Below, in pieces: positions 15,333-23,257 of a stretch of DNA of 64,000 nucleotides. The stretch's first letter is position 1, and each line of letters starts with the position of its first letter. Where the stretch lies: assembly GCA_016286165.1 (NCBI GenBank), contig JAEESE010000015.1:28626-92625 (forward strand), read 5' to 3'. The position numbers and the translations under genes were made by a program. The DNA is from Bacteroidaceae bacterium (GTDB taxonomy: Bacteria; Bacteroidota; Bacteroidia; Bacteroidales; Bacteroidaceae). The notes beneath the pieces were generated by a model. It was given only the letters and a program-made list of their open reading frames with translations, searched no databases and was not told where the DNA came from.

Positions 15333-16096
15333 CAACTAAAGACATACAATCCATTATCAACCGCTTCCTCGCCGCGGAAACGACAATAGAGGAAGAGCGA
15401 CAGTTGGCACTCGAGCTGCAGAGCCGGGCTGACGCCTCTGGCATTGATGCCTTGCCCGGCGACTGGCAGGCCGTGATGCTTATGTTAGGCGAGCTGACGC
15501 TGGGCGAAGCTGCCTACGACGAGATTATCGCAGCCCGTGGAGCCGAAGGCCAGACCACTACCCTATCGCCTGCCACTGCCGCCGTATCGAGCACCAAGGA
15601 CAGCAACGCCCGTAAGCGCCACCTATGGCGCTGGGCAGCTGTGGCTGCCGTCCTCGTACTTGTGGCCGGTGTCGGCATCGCGTTCTATCAGTTGCAGGAG
15701 TCTCCTCAACCAGTCGCTCAGGTCCTTCCCACCAGTGGGAAACAGTCTTCCCACCAATGGGAAGAGTCTTTCCCACCGGTGGGAAACCCCGACACGTCCA
15801 GTAGCGAAAGCCAACTTGACCAGTCACAACAGTCGGCACAACTTGTCGCTTCGACTTCCACACCCATTCGTAAGAAACACGCTCGCCGAAAAGCCAAGCC
15901 TGTGCAACGCCCCATGGAAGCGGAAGCCCCCTCAGCCACCGTGCCCGACGGTTTTCCGTCGGGAACCCCCTCCCCCGCTTCCTCACCTTCTTATTCTCCC
16001 GATCCATACGCTGAAATAGAAGCGGAAATGCGCGATATCCGCAGTCGTGGTGAGCGCATAGAGGCCATGGTGGCCGAGATAACCCGCGCGTATTGA
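15329..16096 (+). CDS. Single-pass anti-sigma-like protein with repeat-derived linker
   Basis: A 255-residue protein translationally coupled to the ECF sigma gene. The N-terminus (IINRFLAAETTIEEERQLALEL) resembles that of the anti-sigma-like protein at 49186, suggesting one family. A membrane helix follows (WAAVAAVLVLVAGVGIAFY). The periplasmic part is low-complexity Pro/Ser-rich and partly encoded by DNA repeats: three 22-bp palindromic units at 15726-15791, each read in a different frame, and a perfect 8-bp hairpin at 15944-15963. Only the C-terminus (PYAEIEAEMRDIRSRGERIEAMVAEI) looks like a normal coiled helix. The likely role is to hold the sigma factor at the membrane, by analogy. Confidence 0.75.
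   Translation: MTTKDIQSIINRFLAAETTIEEERQLALELQSRADASGIDALPGDWQAVMLMLGELTLGEAAYDEIIAARGAEGQTTTLSPATAAVSSTKDSNARKRHLWRWAAVAAVLVLVAGVGIAFYQLQESPQPVAQVLPTSGKQSSHQWEESFPPVGNPDTSSSESQLDQSQQSAQLVASTSTPIRKKHARRKAKPVQRPMEAEAPSATVPDGFPSGTPSPASSPSYSPDPYAEIEAEMRDIRSRGERIEAMVAEITRAY
15726..15791. repeat. Three 22-bp palindromic units inside the anti-sigma-like gene
   Basis: TTCCCACCnnTGGGAA starts at 15726, 15748 and 15770, an exact 22-bp period. Each core is a dyad. Because 22 is not a multiple of three, the units are translated in three different frames (PTSGK, SHQWEE, FPPVGN). Confidence 0.9.
15944..15963. repeat. Perfect hairpin element inside the anti-sigma-like gene
   Basis: CCCGACGG, a TTTT loop and CCGTCGGG form a perfect 8-bp stem within the coding sequence of the Pro/Ser-rich segment (VPDGFPSG). 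Confidence 0.85.
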
Positions 16097-16156
16097 TGCG
16101 CTACCATTCCATAACTCTCTATCATTGATTAGATTAATTCAATTTCTGAAAGACAA

Positions 16157-17278
16157 ATGAAACGCTATCATCTATTCATCATCATCTATTTATCATTCTT
16201 TTGCTTTTGTGGAGCCAATGCCCAGCCTAATGCACGCCTGCAAGAACTCGAAAAGACCTTGAAAGAGCGGGGCTACGGTGTGACGCATATTCAGCGTAGC
16301 AGTCGTGGCATCGAGCAGCGTTGGACGTCGGGCTTGCACATGCCATCTGGAACTCCGACCATCTCAAAGGAACTCATACAGAATATGTCTGCCGACCAGC
16401 TGAAAGCCTTTATGTTAAGGATTGACAGCACCGAGACTGCCCGCAAGCAGCGCATCGTTGAGGCCATCGACCTAATCCGCAGCACCTTCAGCGCACTCGC
16501 CTCCACAGCATCGGAAAGTTACATGTACGAAGTCCATAACAAGGAATGCGATACCATACGCCTGTCTATGGCTTGGAAAGACGAGAGCCATCCGCTCAGC
16601 TCCTGGCGAAGTGATGGAGGCGTGCTCTACGACGGCGCTCGCGAGGCCGTCATGTTCAACTTCCATCGTCCTCTAGGTAAGGATTGGTCATCAGGCTACT
16701 ACTCGCACGTCTACACAGCCCCATTTCCCGAACCTATGGGCGACATAAAGTCCTTCGATGCTAAAGCTTTCCAGGCACTCATCTCACCCCATCTGAAGCG
16801 TGCGTTAAAGCTGAAGGGCGCAAAGAAATATCCCGTTTATTGGCGGCACGACGAGGGCTATAATGAGGAAGTAGGAGAGTTGACTCTTAAGGTGACGAGG
16901 ATGAGGGATTATGCCGACAACAAGCACACGGGCCTCACCACAGGCGACCTGTACTTCATACCCAAGACCTTTGAAAACGAAGCCAGAGAGTTGCTCGTGA
17001 CCCTGGACTCACTCTCTCACGCCTACGTTGAGACCCATTACGACCAGGATTATTCTTACCATTACCATCCACGCTTCTCCTACAATAATAATGTCACCAT
17101 CGTCTCAGGCGGCAACTGGCCCGATAAACAGCCCGTAGAAAAGGACTATTATCTATGCACTTATATGGACGATGACGGCTTCTACGTCCTCGATGTCACT
17201 ACCGAAGGCGAAATATGGATGCCCCGCGATTATCCTAAGCTCAAGAGCTGGATCAACGGCCAGCGCACCTATCGTTAA
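16157..17278 (+). CDS. Secreted protein of unknown function in ECF operon
   Basis: A 373-residue protein with a signal peptide (MKRYHLFIIIYLSFFCFCG, cleavage near ANAQ). I do not recognise the family. Visible features are a helical region rich in charged residues (about 25-50), a long mixed region with ADQLKAFMLRIDSTETARKQRIVEAIDLI, then a beta-rich C-terminal half with many Tyr/His residues (YVETHYDQDYSYHYHPRFSY) ending YLCTYMDDDGFYVLDVTTEG. There is no Cys pair, lipobox or membrane segment after the signal. It follows the sigma/anti-sigma pair by 60 bp on the same strand and is likely its structural target, secreted to the periplasm or surface. Confidence 0.7.
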   Translation: MKRYHLFIIIYLSFFCFCGANAQPNARLQELEKTLKERGYGVTHIQRSSRGIEQRWTSGLHMPSGTPTISKELIQNMSADQLKAFMLRIDSTETARKQRIVEAIDLIRSTFSALASTASESYMYEVHNKECDTIRLSMAWKDESHPLSSWRSDGGVLYDGAREAVMFNFHRPLGKDWSSGYYSHVYTAPFPEPMGDIKSFDAKAFQALISPHLKRALKLKGAKKYPVYWRHDEGYNEEVGELTLKVTRMRDYADNKHTGLTTGDLYFIPKTFENEARELLVTLDSLSHAYVETHYDQDYSYHYHPRFSYNNNVTIVSGGNWPDKQPVEKDYYLCTYMDDDGFYVLDVTTEGEIWMPRDYPKLKSWINGQRTYR

Positions 17279-17280
17279 CC

Positions 17281-17440
17281 TACCCCTCTCCCCTACCCTG
17301 CCCTGTCATCCCCTACCCTGTCATCCCCAGCCCTCTCTCTTCCGTTCTGTCCTCTATCCTTTTCCGTCCCGTCCTCTATCCTTTTCCGTCCCCCTCCTTC
17401 CTCTCTTTCGTCCCCTCCTTCCTTTTCCGTCCCGTCCTTT
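17281..17440 (+). repeat. Polypyrimidine tract with imperfect tandem repeats
   Basis: About 160 bp, almost only C and T on the plus strand, made of recurring CCTTTTCCGTCCCGTCC-type units. The spacing is irregular. It lies in the gap between two converging genes. Confidence 0.7.
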
Positions 17441-17443
17441 TTT

Positions 17444-17460
17444 CGCGGATTTTATCCGCG
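17444..17460. repeat. Perfect hairpin, copy 1
   Basis: CGCGGAT, TTT loop, ATCCGCG. It is followed by TGAAACTAGCGCCCTTCC, also conserved in copy 2, 96 bp to the right. Confidence 0.9.
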
Positions 17461-17539
17461 TGAAACTAGCGCCCTTCCTCTCTTCAGTCCCGTCCCTCCT
17501 TCTTTCAGCCCTTACCTTCTTTCCGTCCCGTTCTTTCTT

Positions 17540-17556
17540 CGCGGATTTTATCCGCG
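17540..17556. repeat. Perfect hairpin, copy 2, overlapping the transposase stop codon
   Basis: CGCGGAT, TTT loop, ATCCGCG followed by TGAAACCAGCGTCCTTCC. The TAA of the reverse-strand transposase-like gene (17548-17550) lies in this hairpin. Confidence 0.9.
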
Positions 17557-18573
17557 TGAAACCAGCGTCCTTCCTATCTCATTCAGCGCCACAAATCGAT
17601 ACCGCAGCGAAGTCACAGGCACAGCCATATAGCTGTAGTGCTTCGCTTCGGACTTCCGTCTAATCGTCTCCTCTACTGCAGCCTGAATGGCGGGGATTGT
17701 AAACGTACCCTCGTGTGGCTCCAGTAGCAGCAGTTGCCCTCTGGAGCAAGCATCGAAATAGACGCCCCCGGGCTTGTAGAAACGCTCGTGAGCAGAGCCG
17801 GCAGCAGGAAAGCCATTGCTCAACAGCACAACCAACGGAAAGCCGCCCTCCCTAACGGTGCGAGCTATAACTCGCTCGCCGCGACTGATGGCTGCAGTAT
17901 AAGTCACAGCACCATTTCTCGCAGCCCCCAGCACCTCTCTTAATCTACTCTGCAACTGGTCTTCACTGGCACTCCGCGACATCTCAACTAATTGACGGTC
18001 AGGCCAGTCCAGTAAGAAATGGTTGCCCATCGATGTAAACTGCAGTCCAACCACTTCCGTCTGCCGATGCAGGCGAAAGAGGTCTGGGTGTTGCTTGCGT
18101 TGCCAGGCCCGCTCGGCATTAGCCTTCACGTATTCTATCATAGCATGAAGCTGTCCTTTGTGTGTGAGCACTCTGTAATATGGTGGTCCGTCATACAGGT
18201 TCTCAGTATAGCCCAACCCTCGTGCTTCGGCCTTGCATCCTTGCATAAACCCGCGCAGAACCTCTTTTATGCTTCGAGGCATTGAACGAGTCACCTGAAG
18301 CACGATATGGTGATGGTCTGGCATCACCTTATCAGCGAGAATCTTAATTTCAGGGCAAAGCTCCAGCATCCGTTGTTGCTGATGGATGAGTGCCCAGCCA
18401 ATATCTGTCTTTTCCACAGTTGCCTCAGAGCCGTTGTGCATAAGCGTGCCGAACAAAGGTTGGCGGGCATTGGCAACCATCGTGACATGCACGATACATG
18501 GTTCTCGCCAAGCGCCAGGCTCAAGCCATGTGAAGGTTTCGTTGGGGGATGGGTTGGAGGGAGTTACGGGCAT
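17548..18573 (-). CDS. REP-associated-type Y1/HUH transposase with C-terminal Rossmann-like half
   Basis: A 341-residue protein. The N-terminal half looks like the IS200/REP-associated tyrosine transposase (RAYT) fold: VHVTMVANARQPLFG strand, then KVMPDHHHIVLQV (residues about 82-94), where the HHH triplet stands where the HUH metal-binding motif is expected, and IEYVKANAERAW, with Tyr148 in the place of the catalytic Tyr of the usual YI.NNP.RA pattern. The C-terminal half (about 180-340) has SRGERVIARTVREGGFPLVVLLSNGF and GVYFDACSRGQLLLLEP, reminiscent of a Rossmann domain such as DprA/SMF; this part is an inference. RAYTs are usually 150-250 residues. Two identical hairpins lie at its 3' end. 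It is a lone gene, not flanked by IS ends that I can see. Confidence 0.75.
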   Translation of the reverse strand: MPVTPSNPSPNETFTWLEPGAWREPCIVHVTMVANARQPLFGTLMHNGSEATVEKTDIGWALIHQQQRMLELCPEIKILADKVMPDHHHIVLQVTRSMPRSIKEVLRGFMQGCKAEARGLGYTENLYDGPPYYRVLTHKGQLHAMIEYVKANAERAWQRKQHPDLFRLHRQTEVVGLQFTSMGNHFLLDWPDRQLVEMSRSASEDQLQSRLREVLGAARNGAVTYTAAISRGERVIARTVREGGFPLVVLLSNGFPAAGSAHERFYKPGGVYFDACSRGQLLLLEPHEGTFTIPAIQAAVEETIRRKSEAKHYSYMAVPVTSLRYRFVALNEIGRTLVSRG

Positions 18574-18757
18574 GATTGATAGGGGGTTAAGAGGGGTTAG
18601 AGAGGGGCAGAAATGAATTTCAGCTAAAGAAACGAGGCGAGTAAAGTGATTGGCAGAGGTAAGCAGGCAGAGTTATGCAGGCAGAGGCAAAAGCAGCCAA
18701 AGCGGGAGTAGGGCAGAGGTAAGCATACAAAAGTGGACGGCAGAGATATGGACTTAG

Positions 18758-19675
18758 CTAAGTGATTAGCAGCGATAAGGATTCCAGTAGAGCGTAGAGG
18801 AAGATATTGGCAGCGGTCTGGCCGAGGACGGCGTTCAAGTGGCGTCCGCTGTGCAAACGCTTCATACGAAGCCAGGTTAGCGTGTGGGGGATAAGGTATA
18901 AGAGAGGTATGAGAGTAAGTAGTGAAAAATATTTATTGCTATTAAGTGATGAATAACACGTTGCGAACAAGGGCAGGACAACAGCAAGGAACCCTAACAA
19001 CATATAAAACCATTCAGCAAAGCGCCCCCCGAAGAGGACGACGATGGTGCGCTTACCAGCGACACGGTCTTGCTCGCGGTCGCGGTAGTTGTTGACTACG
19101 AGCAAGCAGTCAGTGGCAAGGCCCATGCCGATGGAAAGCAGCAGTACGGGCAGAGTCACCTCACCCGTCTGGATAAAATAGGTGGCGCAGACAGGCACAA
19201 GACCGAAGAACACCAGTACCAACAAGTCGCCCAAACCAAGACTTGCCAAAAGCGTTGTATACAAGAAACAAAACAACACGCAAGCCACGCCAATAGCTAC
19301 CAGCCACCAGCCTCCCCATAGTACCAGTGGTAGCCCTGTGAGGCAGGCTAATGCAGTAGTGATGCCTATTCCGATCTTCATCGCCTTGGGCGTGATCCAT
19401 CCTTCGCTACAAGCCCGAGGGGGACCCAGACGTGTCTCGCGGTCGTCGCGCCCTTTCTTGAAGTCGAAGTAGTCGTTGACGAAGTTTGCGTCAATCTGCA
19501 TCAGCAGGGCAAAGAGTAGGCAGAGAAGAGCTGGTGTCCACATGAAAGCGTTGCCACCGGCATTCAAATCCTTCCACGCTGCACTTAGTGCCACCATCAC
19601 GGGTGCCATAGCTCCTGTCAGCGTCTTGGGTCGAGCCGCTAACCACCAAGCTCGCTTACTGTTTGTCTGTATCAT
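18758..19675 (-). CDS. menA: 1,4-dihydroxy-2-naphthoate prenyltransferase
   Basis: A UbiA-family integral membrane prenyltransferase of about 305 residues that attaches the polyprenyl chain to 1,4-dihydroxy-2-naphthoate in menaquinone synthesis. WWLAARPKTLTGAMAPVMV at the N-terminus is diagnostic for MenA. The first Asp-rich motif is NDYFDFKKGRD and the second is in NNYRDREQDRVAGKRT, both binding prenyl diphosphate through magnesium. Eight or nine hydrophobic helices are present. The frame is open to 19720, but the ATG at 19675 fits the family better; a TACTTTTG promoter at 19754-19747 serves either start. Menaquinone would feed the fumarate reductase encoded at 34.4-38.0 kb. Confidence 0.92.
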   Translation of the reverse strand: MIQTNSKRAWWLAARPKTLTGAMAPVMVALSAAWKDLNAGGNAFMWTPALLCLLFALLMQIDANFVNDYFDFKKGRDDRETRLGPPRACSEGWITPKAMKIGIGITTALACLTGLPLVLWGGWWLVAIGVACVLFCFLYTTLLASLGLGDLLVLVFFGLVPVCATYFIQTGEVTLPVLLLSIGMGLATDCLLVVNNYRDREQDRVAGKRTIVVLFGGRFAEWFYMLLGFLAVVLPLFATCYSSLNSNKYFSLLTLIPLLYLIPHTLTWLRMKRLHSGRHLNAVLGQTAANIFLYALLESLSLLIT

Positions 19676-19746
19676 TGTTCTTATTTGTCTATATCGAAAT
19701 ACCTTTTTTGGTTTAATCATCGTTAAGCCTCTTCTAAAGCGTAAGG

Positions 19747-19754
19747 CAAAAGTA
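19747..19754 (-). promoter_or_regulatory. -7 promoter element of menA
   Basis: Reverse-strand TACTTTTG, 72 bp before the preferred menA start. Confidence 0.6.
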
Positions 19755-19851
19755 GCTCAATAGTACAATAGATAAGATTTAACCTTTATTTGTATTTAGA
19801 AAGATATTTTGCGTTTTAGATTTTCTTTGCTCGATATCGCTAAACAGAAAA

Positions 19852-19894
19852 AATGAAGCCCAAAATGCTTTGTTTGAGCACGTTGGGCCTCATT
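19852..19894 (-). terminator. Hairpin downstream of deoC
   Basis: AATGAAGCCCAA (19852-19863) pairs with TTGGGCCTCATT (19883-19894), 11 of 12 positions. It lies past the end of the mnmG-to-deoC gene run. A second small hairpin, TTGCGCT/AGCGCAA (19949-19967), stands nearer deoC. Confidence 0.6.
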
Positions 19895-19981
19895 TTAGCC
19901 CTCTGAGAATCGTTTAAAATCATTTTCTCGGTCGGGAGGAGGGGAATATTGCGCTCACAAAGCGCAAAAATGAGAGAAAAG

Positions 19982-20869
19982 TTAGAAGAACTTCGTTTCT
20001 TCACCGACGACTTCCGAGAGGAGGAGGTTGGCGAGGCGTGAGGTGCCGAGACGGAGCCATTGGTTGGTCAGCCATTGTTCGCCGAGCACTTCCTTGACGA
20101 TGGTGTAGTAGACGAGGGCATCGTGAACGGTGTTCAGACCACCGGCGGGTTTGAAGCCGATTTGTATGCCAGTCTTCTCGTAGTACTCCTTGATGGCTTG
20201 GCACATGACATAAGCGGCCTCGGGGGTGGCGGCGGGTTTCTCCTTGCCGGTTGATGTCTTAATGTAATCGGCTCCGGCATACATCGCGAGGATAGAAGCT
20301 CGCTTGATATCAGCGCAAGAGGGTAGGAGACCAGTCTCAAGAATTACCTTCATCTTCTTGTCACCGCATACGCACTTCAGTTCGTTGATCTCGTCACAAA
20401 CGCTTTCGTAGTCTTCGCTCAAGTATTTGCCCACGCTCATTACTATATCTATCTCAGTAGCACCGTCTCTAAGGGCTAAAGCTGTTTCTGCTACTTTAAC
20501 CTCTAAAACAGCCTGTGAGCTCGGAAAACTACCGCTGACGCAGGCCACTTCGACGCCGTCAACTTCGAGGCTCTGAGAGACAATTTCAGCGAAACATGGG
20601 TAAACACAGATGGTAGCTACGTGAGGCAGTTCTGGGTAGGCGTGGTAGAACTTATTGACTTTCTCTGTCAAGGCCAGCACGCTCTCCTCGTTGTCGGTGG
20701 TCTTCAGGGTGGTCAGTTCGACGCTCCCCATGAGGAATTTCTTTACTTCAATGGTATCATTCTCAGGCACTTTCTCTTCGATGATACGTTTAACGGCGGC
20801 TGCCACTTCGGCATCGCTGATGTTCAGGTTGTACTGCGACAACGCTTGTTCGTACTTACTTGTTTCCAT
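19982..20869 (-). CDS. deoC: Deoxyribose-phosphate aldolase
   Basis: Cleaves 2-deoxy-D-ribose 5-phosphate to glyceraldehyde 3-phosphate and acetaldehyde in deoxynucleoside catabolism. The 295-residue protein has the class I aldolase motifs EIDIVMSVGKYLS, KVILETGLL and ADYIKTSTGKEKPAAT, the last with the Schiff-base Lys, and GIQIGFKPAGGLNT with the second active-site Lys. The start METSKYEQALSQYNLN at 20869 is preferred; the open frame extends to 20944, where it would add 25 residues encoded by what looks like spacer DNA after dtd. Last gene of the reverse-strand uvrC-dtd-deoC run. Confidence 0.93.
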   Translation of the reverse strand: METSKYEQALSQYNLNISDAEVAAAVKRIIEEKVPENDTIEVKKFLMGSVELTTLKTTDNEESVLALTEKVNKFYHAYPELPHVATICVYPCFAEIVSQSLEVDGVEVACVSGSFPSSQAVLEVKVAETALALRDGATEIDIVMSVGKYLSEDYESVCDEINELKCVCGDKKMKVILETGLLPSCADIKRASILAMYAGADYIKTSTGKEKPAATPEAAYVMCQAIKEYYEKTGIQIGFKPAGGLNTVHDALVYYTIVKEVLGEQWLTNQWLRLGTSRLANLLLSEVVGEETKFF

Positions 20870-20944
20870 AATGGTTTGATTATATGAGTTGGTCATGAAG
20901 TTTATTATATCTGAAATTGCTCTAGGGTAAGGGAGGGGCTTCAT

Positions 20945-21421
20945 CTATTCTTTGTTATGCGTATCCATAATGATTGTTACTGGACCATCGTTCGTTAGTG
21001 ATATCTGCATCTCTGCTCCGAACTCTCCGTGCCCTACAGGGCGGCCTATAGCTTCGCTAAGTCGTTGAATGAAAGCCTCATAGAGTGGAACACTTATCTC
21101 ATGGGAGGCAGCTCTAAGCCATGATGGTCGGTTTCCCTTCTTGTAGCTTGCAAAGAGCGTGAACTGACTGACTACGATGATGTTGCCGTCCGCTCCTTCA
21201 TGTTCTCCTTGAATGTCCAGGATGCTGCGGTTCATAACCCCTTTCTCATCATCAAATACTCTTAGTGCAGCCACTTTACGCACCAGCCAATCCACATCTT
21301 CCTGAGTATCAGTACTTTCAATGCCAAGCAGAACCACAAACCCTAATCCGTGGAACTCTGCATTTATCTTACCGTCAATCTTGACGCTTGCGCCTTTAGC
21401 GCGTTGAATAACTATTCTCAT
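20945..21421 (-). CDS. dtd: D-aminoacyl-tRNA deacylase
   Basis: Removes D-amino acids (and glycine from tRNA-Ala) from mischarged tRNAs. The 158-residue chain has the two Dtd signatures: SQFTLFASYKKGNRPSW with the catalytic-site SQFTL, and NDGPVTI near the C-terminus, the cis Gly-Pro motif that excludes L-amino acids. The opening MRIVIQRAKGASVKIDGK is also typical. Its ATG overlaps the uvrC stop by 4 bp, so the two are translationally coupled. Confidence 0.94.
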   Translation of the reverse strand: MRIVIQRAKGASVKIDGKINAEFHGLGFVVLLGIESTDTQEDVDWLVRKVAALRVFDDEKGVMNRSILDIQGEHEGADGNIIVVSQFTLFASYKKGNRPSWLRAASHEISVPLYEAFIQRLSEAIGRPVGHGEFGAEMQISLTNDGPVTIIMDTHNKE

Positions 21422-23235
21422 AATTGTTCTTTTATCGCTTTTGCTTTAGCCTCACCAACCACTTTTGTCAACTCCTCAATGCTCGCTTCCTTAATACGTT
21501 TTACGCTCTTGAATGCCTTCAGCAAGGTTTGTTTAGTCTTGGGGCCAATACCAGTAATGGAGTCCAGTTCTGATTTCAATTGACTCTTCGATCGCTTGTC
21601 TCGATGGAAGGTAATGGCAAAGCGGTGCACTTCATCTTGTATCTGCGTGAGCAGACGGAACAGGGCGCTGTCCTGTTTCAAGGCTACTGTCATGGGTGGA
21701 TTACCATATAGCAGTTCATGTGTTCGATGCCTGTCGTCTTTAGCAAGGCCTGCGATGGGAATTTGCAGTCCTAATTCACCTTCTACGACTGCACGAACAA
21801 CATTCATTTGCCCGATTCCACCGTCGGTAATGATCAAGTCGGGTAGGGGAGTGCCCTCGTCTTTCATTCGAGAATATCGGCGGCGAACAACCTCTTGCAT
21901 TGATGCGTAATCATCGGGGCCAACGACAGTCTTGATGTTATATTTACGATAATCCGCTTTACTCGGCTTACATTTCTTAAACACAACACAACCAGCCACA
22001 GCGTCAGTACCCGATATATTTGAGTTGTCGAAGCATTCTATTTGGTAAGGTAATGAAGGCAACTGCAGGTGATCTTGTATTTCCTTCATCAATCGAACTG
22101 CTTTCTGCTCGGGATTCAACTTATCCTGTTGCTTTAAACGATCCACTTTATATTGTTTCACGTTTAATTCAGATAGCGCTAAGAGTTGCTTTTTGTCGCC
22201 CCGTTGAGGAATTGTTATCTCAATATCTTCGAGCGGTAGTTCCACGTGGAACGGCAGAACGATTTCTTTTGCTTCAGAGCCCCATCTGTCGCGCATATCC
22301 ATTATACCACGAACAAGTAATTCTTCTTTGGGTTCATCGAGTTTTTTCTTATACTCGAATGTGAACGCTTGGTTGATGGCACCTTCAACGACGTGCAGAT
22401 AGTTGATGTAAGCGATGCGGTCGTCGTCTTCGATTGAGAAAACGTCAATGTTGTGACCAGTAGATGTGATAACCTGACTCTTCTCTTGATGTGCAGTGAT
22501 GAGATCGTAACGGCGTTTTACTATCTGAGCTTCTTCGAACTTCATCTCTGCGGCCAGCTCTTGCATCTGTGCCATCATCTCTCGCCGTAATGCAGCTGTG
22601 TCACCTTTGAGTATTCTCACGGCTGCATCGATGTATGCCTTGTATTCTTCCTGACTCTGGTAGCCTACGCACGGTCCCAAACAGTTCTTCATGTGATACT
22701 CAAGGCACAACTTGTATTTGCCGTTCTCAACACCTTCCTTATTCATAGGAGTATGGCAACGGCGTATAGGGTAGAGGTTTTTGAAGAGATCAAGAAGGGC
22801 ATTAGCTGTAGGCACATGACTATACGGCCCAAAATATATCGCGCCACGACGGTCCACCTGTCGTGTCTTGAAGATCCGTGGTAAATACTCTTTCGTTACT
22901 GCAATAAATGGGTAGCTCTTACCATCCTTCAGCAGAACATTATATCGAGGTTGGAACTGCTTGATGAGTTGGTTCTCGAGCAATAGTGCTTCTGCCTCAG
23001 TCTTAACAACCGTGTATGTGATATTGTGAATCTTGCTAACCAGGACCTTCGTTTTGTACCTGTCCACTTCGGTATGAAAGTAGGTAGAACATCGCGCCTT
23101 GAGGTTCTTGGCTTTACCCACGTAGATGATAGTACCATTCTCGTCGTGGTACTGATAACTGCCAGGCTTCTCGGGCATATTTAGCACGATAGCCTTTAGC
23201 CGTTCTATGCGCTTTTTGTTCTCTTCTTTTGTCAT
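21418..23235 (-). CDS. uvrC: Excinuclease ABC subunit C
   Basis: The nuclease subunit of the UvrABC nucleotide excision repair system, cutting on both sides of the lesion. The 605-residue protein has the GIY-YIG nuclease at the N-terminus (KPGSYQYHDENGTIIYVGKAKNLKAR, with the following CSTYF), a UVR coiled-coil motif (QELAAEMKFEEAQIVKRRYDL, about residues 200-225), the RNase H-like nuclease (IECFDNSNISGTDAVAGCVV; DLIITDGGIGQ) and a C-terminal helix-hairpin-helix (SITGIGPKTKQTLLKAF). The ATG at 23235 is preferred over 23271, which would place a parS-like palindrome inside the coding region. Another perfect parS-like palindrome lies within the gene. Confidence 0.95.
   Translation of the reverse strand: MTKEENKKRIERLKAIVLNMPEKPGSYQYHDENGTIIYVGKAKNLKARCSTYFHTEVDRYKTKVLVSKIHNITYTVVKTEAEALLLENQLIKQFQPRYNVLLKDGKSYPFIAVTKEYLPRIFKTRQVDRRGAIYFGPYSHVPTANALLDLFKNLYPIRRCHTPMNKEGVENGKYKLCLEYHMKNCLGPCVGYQSQEEYKAYIDAAVRILKGDTAALRREMMAQMQELAAEMKFEEAQIVKRRYDLITAHQEKSQVITSTGHNIDVFSIEDDDRIAYINYLHVVEGAINQAFTFEYKKKLDEPKEELLVRGIMDMRDRWGSEAKEIVLPFHVELPLEDIEITIPQRGDKKQLLALSELNVKQYKVDRLKQQDKLNPEQKAVRLMKEIQDHLQLPSLPYQIECFDNSNISGTDAVAGCVVFKKCKPSKADYRKYNIKTVVGPDDYASMQEVVRRRYSRMKDEGTPLPDLIITDGGIGQMNVVRAVVEGELGLQIPIAGLAKDDRHRTHELLYGNPPMTVALKQDSALFRLLTQIQDEVHRFAITFHRDKRSKSQLKSELDSITGIGPKTKQTLLKAFKSVKRIKEASIEELTKVVGEAKAKAIKEQL
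22239..22252. promoter_or_regulatory. parS-like palindrome 1, within uvrC
   Basis: GTTCCACGTGGAAC, a perfect 14-bp palindrome differing from the ParB-binding consensus core TTNCACGTGAAA only at symmetric outer positions. First of three within 1.6 kb. Confidence 0.65.
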
Positions 23236-23236
23236 C

Positions 23237-23250
23237 GTTCCACGTGGAAC
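23237..23250. promoter_or_regulatory. parS-like palindrome 2, between apt and uvrC
   Basis: GTTCCACGTGGAAC, identical to the copy in uvrC, 2 bp upstream of the uvrC ATG. Confidence 0.65.
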
Positions 23251-23257
23251 TAAACCA

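Noticed and set aside
17281..17540. Repeated CCTTTTCCGTCCCGTCC-type units considered as a CRISPR array
   Set aside because: Units have irregular spacing, no unique spacers and no cas genes nearby; it is a low-complexity pyrimidine tract.
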